Part shown: positions 31,537-40,831 of the stretch, one piece after another
Layout of the letters: each line of letters starts with the position of its first letter
Position numbering within the stretch: the first letter of the stretch is position 1
NCBI GenBank assembly: GCA_021325495.1
Contig: JAJPGZ010000002.1
Span: 372,001-436,000 of the forward strand
DNA length: 64,000 bases
Direction: 5' to 3'
Source of the DNA: Spartobacteria bacterium
GTDB taxonomy: Bacteria > Verrucomicrobiota > Verrucomicrobiia > Chthoniobacterales > UBA10450
Translations under genes and position numbers: made by a program
The notes under the pieces: model-generated
The model's database searches: none
The model's input: only the letters and a program-made list of their open reading frames with translations
What the model was told of the DNA's origin: nothing

Positions 31537-31624
31537 GAATGAGATGTAACTGCCGCTTTCTCAAGTCGACCAAGGCGAAGAATCGCGGGCAAACACTTCA
31601 ACTCAAACGATCCACTCATCCAAT

Positions 31625-31936
31625 ATGAAAAAATTACTTCTCATTCTCGCCGCAATCGCGGTAATCCTGCCGGTCTCGGCCTTCGCGAACCATCTTGATG
31701 GTACTTGGGGCAGCTACGGCTCGAACTACATCAGCTTCAGCGTTGGCAATCAGAATCACCGATTCAACCACAGCGGCAATGTGCCGTTCGTGGACGAACA
31801 CGGCGCGACCGTCGATTATCATACGCTGCGGTCCAACCATCCGGTCACGGTGCATTATTCCGGACGTCATGGACACGAAGTCGTGAACCGGGTGGTCGTC
31901 CACTCGCGGACGACGGATCGGCATCACAATCGTTAG
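31625..31936 (+). CDS. Small exported hypothetical protein
   Basis: This 103-residue protein has a signal peptide (MKKLLLILAAIAVILPVSAFA). A beta-rich, His/Asn-rich mature part follows (HLDGTWGSYGSNYISFSVGNQNHRFNHSGNVPF, then NHPVTVHYSGRHGHEVVNRVVVHS). It is similar in layout to small metal-associated exported proteins, but no family was recognised. Histidines at several places could bind metal. It follows the second sigma operon by 104 bp and is followed by a terminator-like hairpin. Confidence 0.6.
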   Translation: MKKLLLILAAIAVILPVSAFANHLDGTWGSYGSNYISFSVGNQNHRFNHSGNVPFVDEHGATVDYHTLRSNHPVTVHYSGRHGHEVVNRVVVHSRTTDRHHNR

Positions 31937-31954
31937 GCGCCTGGGTCAGCCCGG

Positions 31955-31999
31955 CCGCTGTCTGCGCTTGAAGGCAGGCAGCGGCTGCCGGCCCGTTTT
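31955..31999 (+). terminator. Rho-independent terminator candidate
   Basis: An 11-bp stem CCGCTGTCTGC/GCAGGCAGCGG (one G-T pair) with an 8-nt loop is followed after a GC stretch by GTTTTA. It sits 18 bp after the exported protein gene at 31625. Confidence 0.5.
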
Positions 32000-32066
32000 A
32001 ACTTCATCCGAATAACGCTGCGACCTTCACGTCAGATCATCAGATTCAACCAAAAGGAAACCACAA

Positions 32067-32369
32067 ATGAAAAAATTCCTCACAGCCTTCGTTGGCCTCT
32101 TCGTCTTGTCACTGGCCAGTCCCCGCGTCTTTGCGATTGACGCTCTCCTTCACGATGTCGTTGACCATACAATTGGCCACGGCCATCACCATCAGTATTA
32201 CAGCTACGACCCTTATTACACCGGCTACACACAATACCCCGGTTATTATGGATATAGGCGGCCGTACTATCGCAACACTTACCGCGTTTGGACGGGCGGT
32301 CACCACCATCATCATACTAGGGCATTGGGTCACTTCGGGCTGACGCGCCATCACCGCCACGGGCACTGA
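32067..32369 (+). CDS. Small exported His/Tyr-rich protein
   Basis: This 100-residue protein has a signal peptide (MKKFLTAFVGLFVLSLASPRVFA). The mature part carries GHGHHHQYYSYDPYYTGYTQ, then YPGYYGYRRPYYRNTY, then GGHHHHHTRALG and RHHRHGH. The His clusters suggest binding of Cu, Ni or Zn and the Tyr-rich centre is low-complexity. No known domain is present. It shares this style with the exported proteins at 18884 and 31625. It is 11 bp ahead of the next gene at 32381, so the two may be one unit. Confidence 0.6.
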   Translation: MKKFLTAFVGLFVLSLASPRVFAIDALLHDVVDHTIGHGHHHQYYSYDPYYTGYTQYPGYYGYRRPYYRNTYRVWTGGHHHHHTRALGHFGLTRHHRHGH

Positions 32370-32380
32370 TCACTTCCGCC

Positions 32381-33085
32381 ATGAACAGACTATTTTCGGT
32401 CAACTGGCTTCGAAAGCCGTTTAGCGCTGCTGCTTCGGTCGCGTGTTTTATTGCGATTACGACGGGAAGTAGCGCGCTCGGTCAATCCTCTCCGCCTGCA
32501 TCTCCGGCTGCGCCCCCGAAAACATCGCCGTCGCCTGCAGCCACTGACAAGGAAACTGGCGAGCGGCTGGTCTCGCTTGTTCTTCTCCTCAGTGCGCCCC
32601 GCAAACCGAGCCACGATTTGATTGCTCATGCCGTGAGTGAAGGCCTCGGCACTAAAATCAGCGCGGACGCGGTCGTCACGAAACCGCCGTATCATCTCGT
32701 CAATTTCGGAGCCGACAAGTTCGTGATTAACGACATCGATAAACCATATTTCGAGGACAGCGCGAAGGTCGCGGACGAGATCAAGAATCCGAATCTCAGC
32801 CGTGCAGTCCGCGATCATCGGGCGTGGATCTCGGTCGATTGGGTAAGCACTGATCAGCAGGCCGACCTTCGCAAAGTTTACCAGATGATCGGTAAAATGG
32901 TCGCTCACCTCTCGGCCAAGGATACGCTGGCGGTCTACAGTCCGGACATGGACCAATTTGCCCTCTGGGCGCCAACGGTGCGGCAAGGTCTTGAGAGCGA
33001 CGATCCCCTTGGAGTGTTCGAGCCTGCTGCCGACCCGAATGCGCCCGCGCAGACAACGGCCACGCCGTCCGCTACGCCGGAATAG
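32381..33085 (+). CDS. Exported hypothetical protein (234 aa)
   Basis: This 234-residue protein has a signal-type N-terminus (hydrophobic about 17-33, SVACFIAITTGSSALGQ) and a Pro/Ala/Ser-rich linker (about 34-60). A compact globular part (about 60-215) contains LVSLVLLLSAPRKPSHDLIAH, YHLVNFGADKFVINDIDKPYF and HRAWISVDWVST. A disordered Ala/Pro/Thr tail completes it. The globular core resembles DUF4261-like proteins only faintly; I do not assign it. It lies 11 bp after the His/Tyr-rich gene and convergent with the DUF305 gene. Confidence 0.6.
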   Translation: MNRLFSVNWLRKPFSAAASVACFIAITTGSSALGQSSPPASPAAPPKTSPSPAATDKETGERLVSLVLLLSAPRKPSHDLIAHAVSEGLGTKISADAVVTKPPYHLVNFGADKFVINDIDKPYFEDSAKVADEIKNPNLSRAVRDHRAWISVDWVSTDQQADLRKVYQMIGKMVAHLSAKDTLAVYSPDMDQFALWAPTVRQGLESDDPLGVFEPAADPNAPAQTTATPSATPE

Positions 33086-33211
33086 CGATAAGTGATAGGA
33101 ACGAATTAAAAGTCGCCGCAAGTCAGCGGTGCTTAGACCTATAAAAGGCCGGCGCAGAGAGCAGAACTAATGTCGCTTTCGCCCATGCGCCGATTCATCA
33201 CTGTCTGAAAC

Positions 33212-33781
33212 CTACCTCTTAAACTTGCTCAGCTCGGAAATCTCTTGCCGCTGCTTTTTCAGAATATTCGTGGCGAGAGTTTTCACTTCCTCAGTTTGAG
33301 ATCGGGTTTGCGCCAACTCAGACATGTCGAGCGCCGCCTGATGATGTTTGGTCATCTGGATGGCGAACTTGCTGTCGAATTCCTCGCCCTTGGCCTTCTT
33401 CAGTTCGTCCATGGCCGACATTGACTCTTTCATCATCGGATCGTCGTGCGACATGTTCATGGGCGGCTTGCCAGTCCCCTTGAGGAGGCTCTGCATTTTC
33501 GTGATCTCCTGCCGTTGATCGGCAATGGTCTTCTTCGCCATTTTCTTCAGCTCCGCACTTTTCGCATGCGAGCTGACAAGCTCTGCCATTTCGACGCCCA
33601 TTTTATGGTGATCGATCATCATGCTGAGGAAGTGATGATCGAACTCCTTTCCTTGAGCAGATTTTAGCTGCTCCATCATGTCGGCAGACCAAGCAGCTGG
33701 GACTAGTGTGAACAGCGCGGCACCAGCCATTGCCAGTAACAGCCGGGTAAATTTCTGCGCGCTTGGGAATTGTCTCTTCAT
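33212..33781 (-). CDS. Exported DUF305 protein
   Basis: This 189-residue protein has a signal peptide (LLLAMAGAALFTLVPAAWSA) and a DUF305 domain in two similar halves. The first holds FDHHFLSMMIDHHKMGVEMAELVSSHA. The second has FDSKFAIQMTKHHQAALDMSELAQTRS. The H-H-x-x-A/G-x-x-M-A motifs are typical of DUF305, a ferritin-like helical fold. Members are repeatedly found in copper-resistance loci (CopM-like) and bind Cu(I) with Met and His. ATG at 33781. It is on the minus strand, followed downstream by a convergent gap. Confidence 0.87.
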   Translation of the reverse strand: MKRQFPSAQKFTRLLLAMAGAALFTLVPAAWSADMMEQLKSAQGKEFDHHFLSMMIDHHKMGVEMAELVSSHAKSAELKKMAKKTIADQRQEITKMQSLLKGTGKPPMNMSHDDPMMKESMSAMDELKKAKGEEFDSKFAIQMTKHHQAALDMSELAQTRSQTEEVKTLATNILKKQRQEISELSKFKR

Positions 33782-33847
33782 ATATCTATGAAACGTTTTC
33801 CTTTTACTTTGCGGATGCGTTTCCCGCCTGCGATCGTGGCGCGGGGT

Positions 33848-34330
33848 TTAATCGAGCGCGCAAAACGCGCCCAGGATTGCGCCGTAGATGACGTGGGCCA
33901 CGATAATTGAGATCGGCGTCTGGATTCCATAATGCAGACCGAAGAAGCCAGGCGGCTCCAACTGACGTGCCACAGTCGGGCCGTATTGCTCGTTAGCGAC
34001 ACGCGGATGCAGCGCCGGCAAGGCCGGCAGCGCCACCGCCAGGACGAAGATCGCTTGCAATAAACCGAGGAGCCCGCCGAACCACCAGTTCTGCATTCGC
34101 GTAGCGTGAAAGATCGCGAGATAGATCAGGGCTATGAGCCAGCCATTGAGGAAATGCAAAATCAACCCGACCAGCTTGGCGCGGTCGCGGTCGGGAGTGA
34201 ACATCGTGCCGAGCAAATACGGCAGGCTCATCCTGGTCATCCCAAGCCACTGGGTGATTGCCACGACTGAGCTGAGCACGAGCGTGCCAATAAAACCCCA
34301 CAAGAGCCAGCTTCCCCACGTCGGCATCAT
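33848..34330 (-). CDS. Conserved integral membrane protein (160 aa)
   Basis: This 160-residue protein has four predicted membrane segments: about 4-24 (GSWLLWGFIGTLVLSSVVAI), about 53-72 (LVGLILHFLNGWLIALIYLA), about 82-100 and 138-158. The GLHYGIQTPISIIVAHVIYGAILGAF end is typical of small DUF2177/DUF6789-like membrane proteins. No catalytic motif is visible. Its start overlaps the stop of the GH15 gene (4 bp, ATGA), so both are one transcript. A transport or structural role is possible. Confidence 0.7.
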   Translation of the reverse strand: MMPTWGSWLLWGFIGTLVLSSVVAITQWLGMTRMSLPYLLGTMFTPDRDRAKLVGLILHFLNGWLIALIYLAIFHATRMQNWWFGGLLGLLQAIFVLAVALPALPALHPRVANEQYGPTVARQLEPPGFFGLHYGIQTPISIIVAHVIYGAILGAFCALD

Positions 34331-36177
34331 CGTTTTAACTTACCTTCGCGCTCCTCTCTGTCACGCAACGAGAGGGCAGCGTTGATCACGCCAAGATGGG
34401 TGAAGCCTTGCGGGAAATTGCCGCGCGCCTCACCGGTCGCAACATCGATTTCCTCCGCGAAAAGGCCGACTTCGTTCGCGTACGGCATGGCCGTGTTGAA
34501 AGCGGCACGCGCTTCTTCAAGCGTGCCGCCTCCGCGCGCGAGAAAATCGATCTCCCAAAAAGTGCAGAGCGCAAAGCCGCCTTCCTGCCAGTCGATGCTG
34601 CGCTCGTTGCGCAAAACCAGGCCCGGCCTCGGAATCAGTTTCTCACGTATCTGGCGATATGTCTGACGCATGCGCTCGGACGCGGCCGGCTCGAACTCCT
34701 GGAGCGCAAGCACGAACAAATTCGCATCCACCGTCGAGCCGCCGAGCCATTCCGTGTAGCTTTTCAACTCCGCGTTCCAGGCGTGCTCCTCAATGTCGCG
34801 GCGAATCTCCCCGCGCGCTTTTTCGCATGCCGCAACATCGATGCCGGTGAGCTGGCCGCGCTCGCGCAGCTTGAGCAGCCGGTCGAGGGCGACCCAGCAA
34901 AGCAACCGGGAGTGAGTGTAAGGGCGGCGCTCGTCGCGATATTCCCACATGCCGTTGTCTGGCTCGCGCCAGTGATCGCAGACGTATTCGCCGAAGTGCC
35001 GCAACATCTGCTGCATGTCGCGGTCTATCTTTTCGCCTTCGCGCACGAAATGCGTCACGGCATCGATCACTTCGCCATAGACATCGAGCTGGAGTTGATC
35101 GCGTGCGGCATTGCCGATTCGTACCGGACGCGAATCGGCGTAGCCGCGCAGATGGTCGAGAAATTGTTCGTCGCACGGACGTTCCCCGTAGATGTCGTAC
35201 AACACTCGCAGCTCGGGACGGGTCAGCCGCGTCGCGTGCAATAGCCAGCTGACAAATGCGGCGGCGTCATCTTCATAGCCGAGCCCGTAAAGCGCCCGCA
35301 CCGTGAACGACGCATCGCGCAACCAGGCGAAGCGGTAATCCCAGTTAAACTCGGCGCCGATGGTTTCCGGCAGCGAAGTAGTCGGAGCGGCAATAATCGC
35401 GCCCGAGGGAGCAAACGAAAGCAGCTTGAGCACGAGCGCGCTCCGGATCGCTTCGCGGCGATACGGGCCGTCATATTTCGCCTGCGCCGCCCAGCTGCGC
35501 CACCAGTCGACCGTGAGCTGAAGCCTTTCCTCGACGGCATCGCCAAGCGGCGGAATCGTCGCGGGCGATTCGGTGGCGAAGGTAAGCGAAAATGCAGCGG
35601 TCTCGCCCGGGCGCAATTTGAATTCCGCGAAGAGAGCACCGTCGCGTTTAGCCATAAGCTCTACTTCGCTGTGCAGATTCAAGAGGTTGGGGCCAATTTC
35701 CGCCCGCCAGCCCAGCCGGCCCGATTTGGTGAAGGCGGCTGCACGGCGGCCGTATTCGGGTCGCGCATTCAGGTGCGCGCGCACATTGACTTCGCCATAC
35801 TGGCAACGCACGCGCCGCACGATCTCGTGCTCCGGCCAGAGCATTCGCTTTTTGTTCTCCTCCGACGTCACCGCCATGAAATCGGTCAGTACGATATTGC
35901 CTGAGCTGGTGTGGAAGCGCGTCTCGATCACGTTCGTGTTTTCGAGATAACACCGCTCGATTTTCGTGGACTCCCTGACCGGCGCGATGACCCATGAGCC
36001 TCCGACTTCGCGGTCGAGAATCGCGGCGAAGATCGAGGCGCTATCGAATCGCGGCCAGCAGAGCCAGTCGATCGCGCCGAAGCGGGAAATGAGCGCCGCC
36101 GAGCGTCCATTGCCGATCAGCGCATAGTCCTGGATTTTCGCCGGAGGCAAATTCATCGATCGTTTGTTGCCGGACAT
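34327..36177 (-). CDS. Glycoside hydrolase family 15 protein (trehalase/glucoamylase-like)
   Basis: This 616-residue protein has the GH15 layout. An N-terminal beta-sandwich (DYALIGNGRSAALISRFGAIDWLCWPRF) leads to the (alpha/alpha)6 barrel from about residue 250. The diagnostic block GAEFNWDYRFAWLRDASFTVRAL is near 275, and HWREPDNGMWEYRDERRPYTHSRL near 420. Family members hydrolyse alpha-glucosides such as trehalose or maltodextrins with inversion. It lacks a signal peptide, so it is cytosolic. It is translationally coupled with a membrane protein gene (ATGA) and sits within the metal island, perhaps to use trehalose or glycogen under stress. ATG at 36177 is clear. Confidence 0.9.
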   Translation of the reverse strand: MSGNKRSMNLPPAKIQDYALIGNGRSAALISRFGAIDWLCWPRFDSASIFAAILDREVGGSWVIAPVRESTKIERCYLENTNVIETRFHTSSGNIVLTDFMAVTSEENKKRMLWPEHEIVRRVRCQYGEVNVRAHLNARPEYGRRAAAFTKSGRLGWRAEIGPNLLNLHSEVELMAKRDGALFAEFKLRPGETAAFSLTFATESPATIPPLGDAVEERLQLTVDWWRSWAAQAKYDGPYRREAIRSALVLKLLSFAPSGAIIAAPTTSLPETIGAEFNWDYRFAWLRDASFTVRALYGLGYEDDAAAFVSWLLHATRLTRPELRVLYDIYGERPCDEQFLDHLRGYADSRPVRIGNAARDQLQLDVYGEVIDAVTHFVREGEKIDRDMQQMLRHFGEYVCDHWREPDNGMWEYRDERRPYTHSRLLCWVALDRLLKLRERGQLTGIDVAACEKARGEIRRDIEEHAWNAELKSYTEWLGGSTVDANLFVLALQEFEPAASERMRQTYRQIREKLIPRPGLVLRNERSIDWQEGGFALCTFWEIDFLARGGGTLEEARAAFNTAMPYANEVGLFAEEIDVATGEARGNFPQGFTHLGVINAALSLRDREEREGKLKR

Positions 36178-36334
36178 CCCTACCCCATTTGCTCGCGCCG
36201 TAAATGGTCCGATTCCGAATTCCGTGAAGTCTTCGCGGCCTGTGTATCTTGCAGTTCTTTTATCGGCTTTTCATCTCCGCGTCGTTAGCGCCACCGGTCT
36301 ACCCGCGGTATGGTTGCACCCTGATCGCACGCCT

Positions 36335-36796
36335 ATGAATCCAACCACTCACCACTCGCCCTATCTTCGGCTCATCATGATGAGTCTCTTGTCGTTCCTG
36401 GCCATGTTCATCCTCATGTACGCAATGGTGGACAAGTTCGGGAACGTTTTTGCTAACCTGAATCAATTTTATATGGCCGGTCTGATGGCTTCGCCGATGG
36501 TGCTCATCGAAATAGTCTTGATGAGCGCCATGTATCCGGACAAGAAATGGAACATTCTGGTCATTGCTGGGAGTGTTCTGGCGCTGGTCATGTTTTGGTT
36601 CGGCATCAGGCAGCAGGCGGCCATCTCCGACAAGCAATTTGTAAGATCGATGATTCCTCACCATGCCGGCGCCATCCTGATGTGCGAACAGGCTCCGCTC
36701 CGAGATCCCGAGCTGAAACAGTTATGCCAGGAGATCATTTCCAGCCAACAGCGCGAAATCAAGCAGATGAAAGCCAAGCTGGATGAGCTGCGCTGA
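36335..36796 (+). CDS. Membrane-anchored DUF305 protein
   Basis: This 153-residue protein starts at ATG 36335. It has three N-terminal membrane segments (LRLIMMSLLSFLAMFILMYAM, FYMAGLMASPMVLIEIVLM, ILVIAGSVLALVMFWFGI). A C-terminal DUF305 half-domain follows (DKQFVRSMIPHHAGAILMCEQ, IISSQQREIKQMKAKL). The HH-x-x-A motif and the Met-rich helices suggest copper binding at the outer face of the membrane. This membrane-DUF305 architecture is common in copper loci. It is the gene immediately before the Cu(I) ATPase, 104 bp away. Confidence 0.85.
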   Translation: MNPTTHHSPYLRLIMMSLLSFLAMFILMYAMVDKFGNVFANLNQFYMAGLMASPMVLIEIVLMSAMYPDKKWNILVIAGSVLALVMFWFGIRQQAAISDKQFVRSMIPHHAGAILMCEQAPLRDPELKQLCQEIISSQQREIKQMKAKLDELR

Positions 36797-36811
36797 GCAG
36801 CCGGCGCGCAA

Positions 36812-36865
36812 GCGAAGGATGAAAGGAACGCTAAGGAGAAAACTAATCTGAGTCCTTTCCTTCGC
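36812..36865. promoter_or_regulatory. Inverted repeat upstream of the Cu(I) ATPase gene
   Basis: The arms GCGAAGGATGAAAGGA and TCCTTTCCTTCGC pair with one bulge. The element lies 16 bp after the DUF305 gene and 36 bp ahead of the ATPase start. It may be a terminator with a weak T run, an operator or an mRNA switch. Confidence 0.4.
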
Positions 36866-36900
36866 TTTGGGCGCCGTCGTAAGCGCAGTCCATTTTTGTC

Positions 36901-39345
36901 ATGAACGCGGACGGAGAGATCGCCACTGATCCGGTCTGCGGGATGAAAGTTCATCCTCAAAGCGCAGCGGCGGTAGTCGAGCGCGAGGGAGAGAAGTTTT
37001 ATTTCTGCTCGACGCACTGCCGCGACAAGTTTGTCGCCGAGAACGGGCGTGAGCATTCGTGTTGTCACGGCGAGCATAATCTTGCGCCTGAGACAAAGGC
37101 AGTCGTGGCTGAGCACCAGGCGGCGAAGAAGTATTTTTGCCCGATGTGTGAGGGCGTGGAAAGCGATGCGTCGGGCAGTTGCCCGAAATGCGGCATGGCG
37201 CTGGAGCGCAATCCTGTTTTCCGCGACCCGGCGAAGGTCATCTACACCTGCCCGATGCATCCGCAGATCGAGCAGGATCAGCCTGGTAATTGCCCGATCT
37301 GCGGGATGGCGCTGGAGCCGAAGAACATTGCCGCGGCCGGGGAGGAAGATAATTCCGAGCTGCGCGACATGACGCGGCGCTTCTGGATTGGCGCGGTTCT
37401 GAGTGTACCAGTTTTCGTCGTAGCGATGTGGCACATGGTGCCGGGCGCTCCGGAGTGGGTGCAGAGCGACGTATCGCGTTGGGCGCAGTTCATCTTGAGC
37501 ACGCCGGTCGTCCTCTCGTGCGGCTGGCCGTTCTTCGTCCGTGGCTGGCACTCGATCCTTAACCGCTCGCTCAACATGTTTACGCTCATCGCGATCGGCG
37601 TGGGCGCGGCGTATTTCTACAGCGCGGTCGTGATGCTCCTGCCGCAAATCTTTCCGCCATCGTTCGCGGCGCACGGCAAGATCGGCGTCTATTTCGAAGC
37701 CGCAGCGATCATCACAGTTTTGGTGTTGTTAGGTCAGGTGCTGGAATTGCGCGCACGCAGCCGAACCGGCAGCGCTATTCGTGCCTTGCTTGGGTTGGCG
37801 CCAAATACGGCGCGAATCATTCGGAATGGCCTGGAGCAGGATGTGCCGCTCGATCAGGTGCAGAAAGGCGATCATCTCCGCGTCCGGCCGGGCGAGAAAG
37901 TTCCTGTCGATGGCCGTGTGCTGGAGGGCAAAACAAGCATCGACGAAGCGATGATCACCGGTGAACCGATGCCCGTGGAAAAAGCGACGGGCGATCGCGT
38001 GACGGGCGGCACGGTGAATCAAACCGGCAGCATCGTCTTCGAGGCGGAGCGCGTCGGCAGTGAAACGCTGCTGTCGCAGATTGTCGAGATGGTCGCGCAA
38101 GCACAGCGCAGCCGCGCACCCATCCAAGGCTTAGCCGACAAGGTCGCCGGCTGGTTCGTCCCGGCCGTGATCCTGGCTGCTGTGATTACGTTTTTCGTCT
38201 GGTTGTTCGTTGGACCTGAACCGCGGCTTGCCTACGCCATCGTCAATGCCGTGGCGGTCCTGATTATCGCGTGTCCTTGTGCGCTCGGACTCGCGACACC
38301 CATGTCCATCATGGTCGGCGTGGGTCGCGGCGCGCAGGCCGGCGTTTTGATCAAGAAAGCCGAAGCTATGGAGTTGATGGAGAAGGTGAATACGCTCGTC
38401 GTCGACAAAACTGGCACATTGACCGAAGGCCGGCCGCGGCTGACGACCATCGTTCCCGCGGCTGGAATAACCGAACAGGAGCTGCTCGGCGCGGCGGCTT
38501 CTGTTGAACAACAGAGCGAGCATCCGCTCGCCGCTGCGATCGTGAACGGAGCCCAGGAACGAGGCGTGAAACCGTCCGCCGTCACAGATTTTGAATCAAC
38601 CACCGGCGGTGGCGTCACCGGCCGTGTCGACGGGCGGCGGGTGCTGGTCGGCAAACCGCCGTTTCTGCACGCCCAAGGCATTCGCGATCTGGAGCAGTTC
38701 GAGACGAAAGCGCAGGGACTGCAACAGCAGGGTCAAACCGCAGTCTTCGTTGCGATCGAAGATCGGGCCGCTGGCATCGTGGCTGTTTCCGATCCGATCA
38801 AAGAGTCCACCGCCGCGGCGATCGAGCAGCTTCACAAACTTGGTCTCAAGATCATTATGCTGACCGGCGACAACGAACGCACGGCCCGCGCCGTCGCCGG
38901 CAAGCTCGGGATTGATGAAGTCGAAGCTGGCGTCGAACCACAGCACAAAAACGATCGCGTCCGCCAATTGCGCGAGCAGGGCCGCATCGTTGCGATGGCC
39001 GGTGACGGCATCAACGACGCGCCTGCTCTCGCTGCCGCTGATGTCGGTATCGCCATGGGCACCGGCACCGATGTAGCGATGGAAAGCGCCGGCATCACCC
39101 TGCTCAGAGGCGACCTGCGCGGCATCGAAAAAGCGATCCGGCTAAGCCACGCGATGATGCGCAACATCCGACAGAACCTCTTCTTCGCCTTCATCTACAA
39201 TGCGCTCGGCATCCCGATCGCCGCCGGGATTCTCTATCCTGCGTTTGGCCTTCTGCTCAGTCCGATCATCGCCGGAGCTGCGATGAGCTTGAGTTCGGTT
39301 TCGGTCGTCGCCAACGCGTTGCGACTGCGAAGTGTGAAACTTTAG
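36901..39345 (+). CDS. Cu(I) P1B-type ATPase with YHS and two heavy-metal-binding domains
   Basis: This 814-residue pump exports Cu(I) or Ag(I). The N-terminus has no HMA domain. It has a YHS-like domain (TDPVCGMKV, about 9-55), then two HMBD modules with [20 protein letters not shown] (about 79-98) and [20 protein letters not shown] (about 118-137). The membrane signature fits P1B-1: CPC in [11 protein letters not shown] near 457, YNx4P in YNALGIP and MxxSS near the end. DKTGTLT is near 501, SEHPLAAAI near 540, [10 protein letters not shown] near 701. ATG at 36901. The same HMBD fold is in the CusB-like adaptor. It is followed by the PocR-AraC regulator gene 27 bp later. Confidence 0.95.
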   Translation: MNADGEIATDPVCGMKVHPQSAAAVVEREGEKFYFCSTHCRDKFVAENGREHSCCHGEHNLAPETKAVVAEHQAAKKYFCPMCEGVESDASGSCPKCGMALERNPVFRDPAKVIYTCPMHPQIEQDQPGNCPICGMALEPKNIAAAGEEDNSELRDMTRRFWIGAVLSVPVFVVAMWHMVPGAPEWVQSDVSRWAQFILSTPVVLSCGWPFFVRGWHSILNRSLNMFTLIAIGVGAAYFYSAVVMLLPQIFPPSFAAHGKIGVYFEAAAIITVLVLLGQVLELRARSRTGSAIRALLGLAPNTARIIRNGLEQDVPLDQVQKGDHLRVRPGEKVPVDGRVLEGKTSIDEAMITGEPMPVEKATGDRVTGGTVNQTGSIVFEAERVGSETLLSQIVEMVAQAQRSRAPIQGLADKVAGWFVPAVILAAVITFFVWLFVGPEPRLAYAIVNAVAVLIIACPCALGLATPMSIMVGVGRGAQAGVLIKKAEAMELMEKVNTLVVDKTGTLTEGRPRLTTIVPAAGITEQELLGAAASVEQQSEHPLAAAIVNGAQERGVKPSAVTDFESTTGGGVTGRVDGRRVLVGKPPFLHAQGIRDLEQFETKAQGLQQQGQTAVFVAIEDRAAGIVAVSDPIKESTAAAIEQLHKLGLKIIMLTGDNERTARAVAGKLGIDEVEAGVEPQHKNDRVRQLREQGRIVAMAGDGINDAPALAAADVGIAMGTGTDVAMESAGITLLRGDLRGIEKAIRLSHAMMRNIRQNLFFAFIYNALGIPIAAGILYPAFGLLLSPIIAGAAMSLSSVSVVANALRLRSVKL

Positions 39346-39372
39346 CCCATGAATGCGTGCTAGTCGGCGTCA

Positions 39373-40278
39373 ATGAAAGACAAGAAAAAAAGATCGGACA
39401 CTACGAACGGCCCCGTTATCAGCCGGATGCGGCGTTCGAGGCTCTACCAGGACTATCGCAAGGCGTTTACCAAGGCCACGGGATTACCATTAGAATTGCA
39501 TGCGCCGCACGACACGAAGGTTCATCGGCCGCCGACGACAAAAGCGGCGCCGTTCTGCGCCTTGATGGCGAAAGCCAATGTTTCGTGTGCGGCATGTTAC
39601 GCATTACAAAGGGAGCTCGAAGAAAAGGCGCAACTGGAAGCCAAGACGATCAAATGCTTCGCTGGGTTATGCGAAACCGAAGTGCCCGTTCGGGTGGGCG
39701 AGAACGTGATTGCGTTTCTTCACACGGGCCACATCCTGGTCGACCGACCGGATAAGGTGCAGTTCAATCGCGTCGCCGAGGAACTAGTCCGATGGGGCAC
39801 GCACGTCGACCTAAAGCAGGCCGAAGAAGCCTATTTCGCGACGCGCGTGATTCCGCAATCGCACTACAAGTCGCTTGTGCAATTGCTTGCGATCTTCGCC
39901 GAGCACCTTGCCGCCGCCGGCAGTCAAATCACGTTGCAGCAGAATCAAACGGAACCAGCCGCGGTCGCTCGCGCGCGGAAGATCATCGATCTCCAGTCCC
40001 AGGAGGGAGTCTCATTAGGCCAGGTGGCAAAGCTAGTGAATGTGAGCGCGAATTATTTTAGCGAGCTATTCCACAAGGCGACGGGGATCAGGTTCGTTGA
40101 TTATGTCGCACGAGTCCGCGTAGAGAAAGCGAAGAGCATGCTAGACAATTCGCGGGCGCGGATTAGCGAAGTGGCCTTCGACGTTGGCTTCAAATCGCTT
40201 TCACAATTCAACCGGGCCTTCAAAAAGTTCGCAGGCGAAGCGCCGACCGCGTATCGCGCGCGATCGGGCGGCGCATAA
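39373..40278 (+). CDS. PocR-AraC family transcriptional regulator
   Basis: This 301-residue regulator has an N-terminal PocR sensory domain (about 24-175) with a cysteine-rich core: APFCALMAKANVSCAACYAL, then IKCFAGLCETEVPV. A linker and an AraC HTH domain follow (about 195-298). The first helix-turn-helix is SLGQVAKLVNVSANYFSELFHKATG, the second ISEVAFDVGFKSLSQFNRAFKKFAG. PocR domains bind small organic ligands or metals; the four to five Cys could sense copper or redox. The gene follows the Cu(I) ATPase by 27 bp and probably controls this copper block. ATG at 39373. Confidence 0.9.
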   Translation: MKDKKKRSDTTNGPVISRMRRSRLYQDYRKAFTKATGLPLELHAPHDTKVHRPPTTKAAPFCALMAKANVSCAACYALQRELEEKAQLEAKTIKCFAGLCETEVPVRVGENVIAFLHTGHILVDRPDKVQFNRVAEELVRWGTHVDLKQAEEAYFATRVIPQSHYKSLVQLLAIFAEHLAAAGSQITLQQNQTEPAAVARARKIIDLQSQEGVSLGQVAKLVNVSANYFSELFHKATGIRFVDYVARVRVEKAKSMLDNSRARISEVAFDVGFKSLSQFNRAFKKFAGEAPTAYRARSGGA

Positions 40279-40312
40279 CGGCATCGTCAGGCAGTCCGAT
40301 CGCCCACTGAAT

Positions 40313-40350
40313 CCGAAGAAACGCGCGGTCTTTCCGTGCGGATGCGTAGC
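40313..40350. repeat. Short copper-region repeat, degenerate copy 1
   Basis: CCGAAGAAACGCGCGGTCTT followed by TCCGTGCGGATGCGTAG aligns without gaps to the elements at 43935 and 44410. The shared blocks are GAAGA, GCG, TTTCCG and CGGATGCGTAG. It lies just upstream of the hypothetical gene that precedes the multicopper oxidase gene. Confidence 0.5.
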
Positions 40351-40369
40351 CCGTTTGCCGCTGGCTGCG

Positions 40370-40831
40370 ATGCTGCTGTCGCGCGTGAACACAGCGAAAG
40401 TTAAATCTCGCAGGGGAAGAGATCTGCCGAGTGATGTATTTGTCGAGTTGTCGACACCGAAAGGCAAAGTCTTTTCCGGACGGGTTGCGGCTGTGGAATT
40501 CTCGCCCGCGAACGCAGTTGTGCAGCTGGAACCTGGCCGGGTTTCGTACATTGGTCTCGTCAGTTCCGGCGAGTTGGTTCTGCGAATCGGCGCCGAGTTC
40601 CGATTCTTCGCTCTGTTCCGCGCCAGTGCTCGCATCCTTGGGCGTCGCCTGACGATCCTTTCCGAGATCGTCGAACCAATCACGGCGCCGTTACGCAATT
40701 GCGGGAATCCTATGTGCGACTGCCTGGAAATCCCGTTGCGCAGGAAGAGTAAGCTGCGATGCACAGGCTCGTCCGCCCGAGGTGCGGTAAAATCCAAAAA
40801 AACCAAGCAACGCTCGAACGGTCGCAAATGA
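40370..40831 (+). CDS. Hypothetical protein coupled to the multicopper oxidase gene
   Basis: This 153-residue frame from ATG 40370 has a core FVELSTPKGKVFSGRVAAVEFSP and VVQLEPGRVSYIGLVSSGELVLRIGAEF. That stretch reads like a beta-rich domain, with a basic tail (KSKKTKQRSNGRK). No family was recognised. Its TGA overlaps the ATG of the multicopper oxidase gene (ATGA), as seen for other coupled pairs in this window, which favours translation. A long antisense frame covers the same DNA but has shadow-like composition. CNNPMCDCLEI-like cysteines near 128 may bind metal. Confidence 0.5.
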   Translation: MLLSRVNTAKVKSRRGRDLPSDVFVELSTPKGKVFSGRVAAVEFSPANAVVQLEPGRVSYIGLVSSGELVLRIGAEFRFFALFRASARILGRRLTILSEIVEPITAPLRNCGNPMCDCLEIPLRRKSKLRCTGSSARGAVKSKKTKQRSNGRK

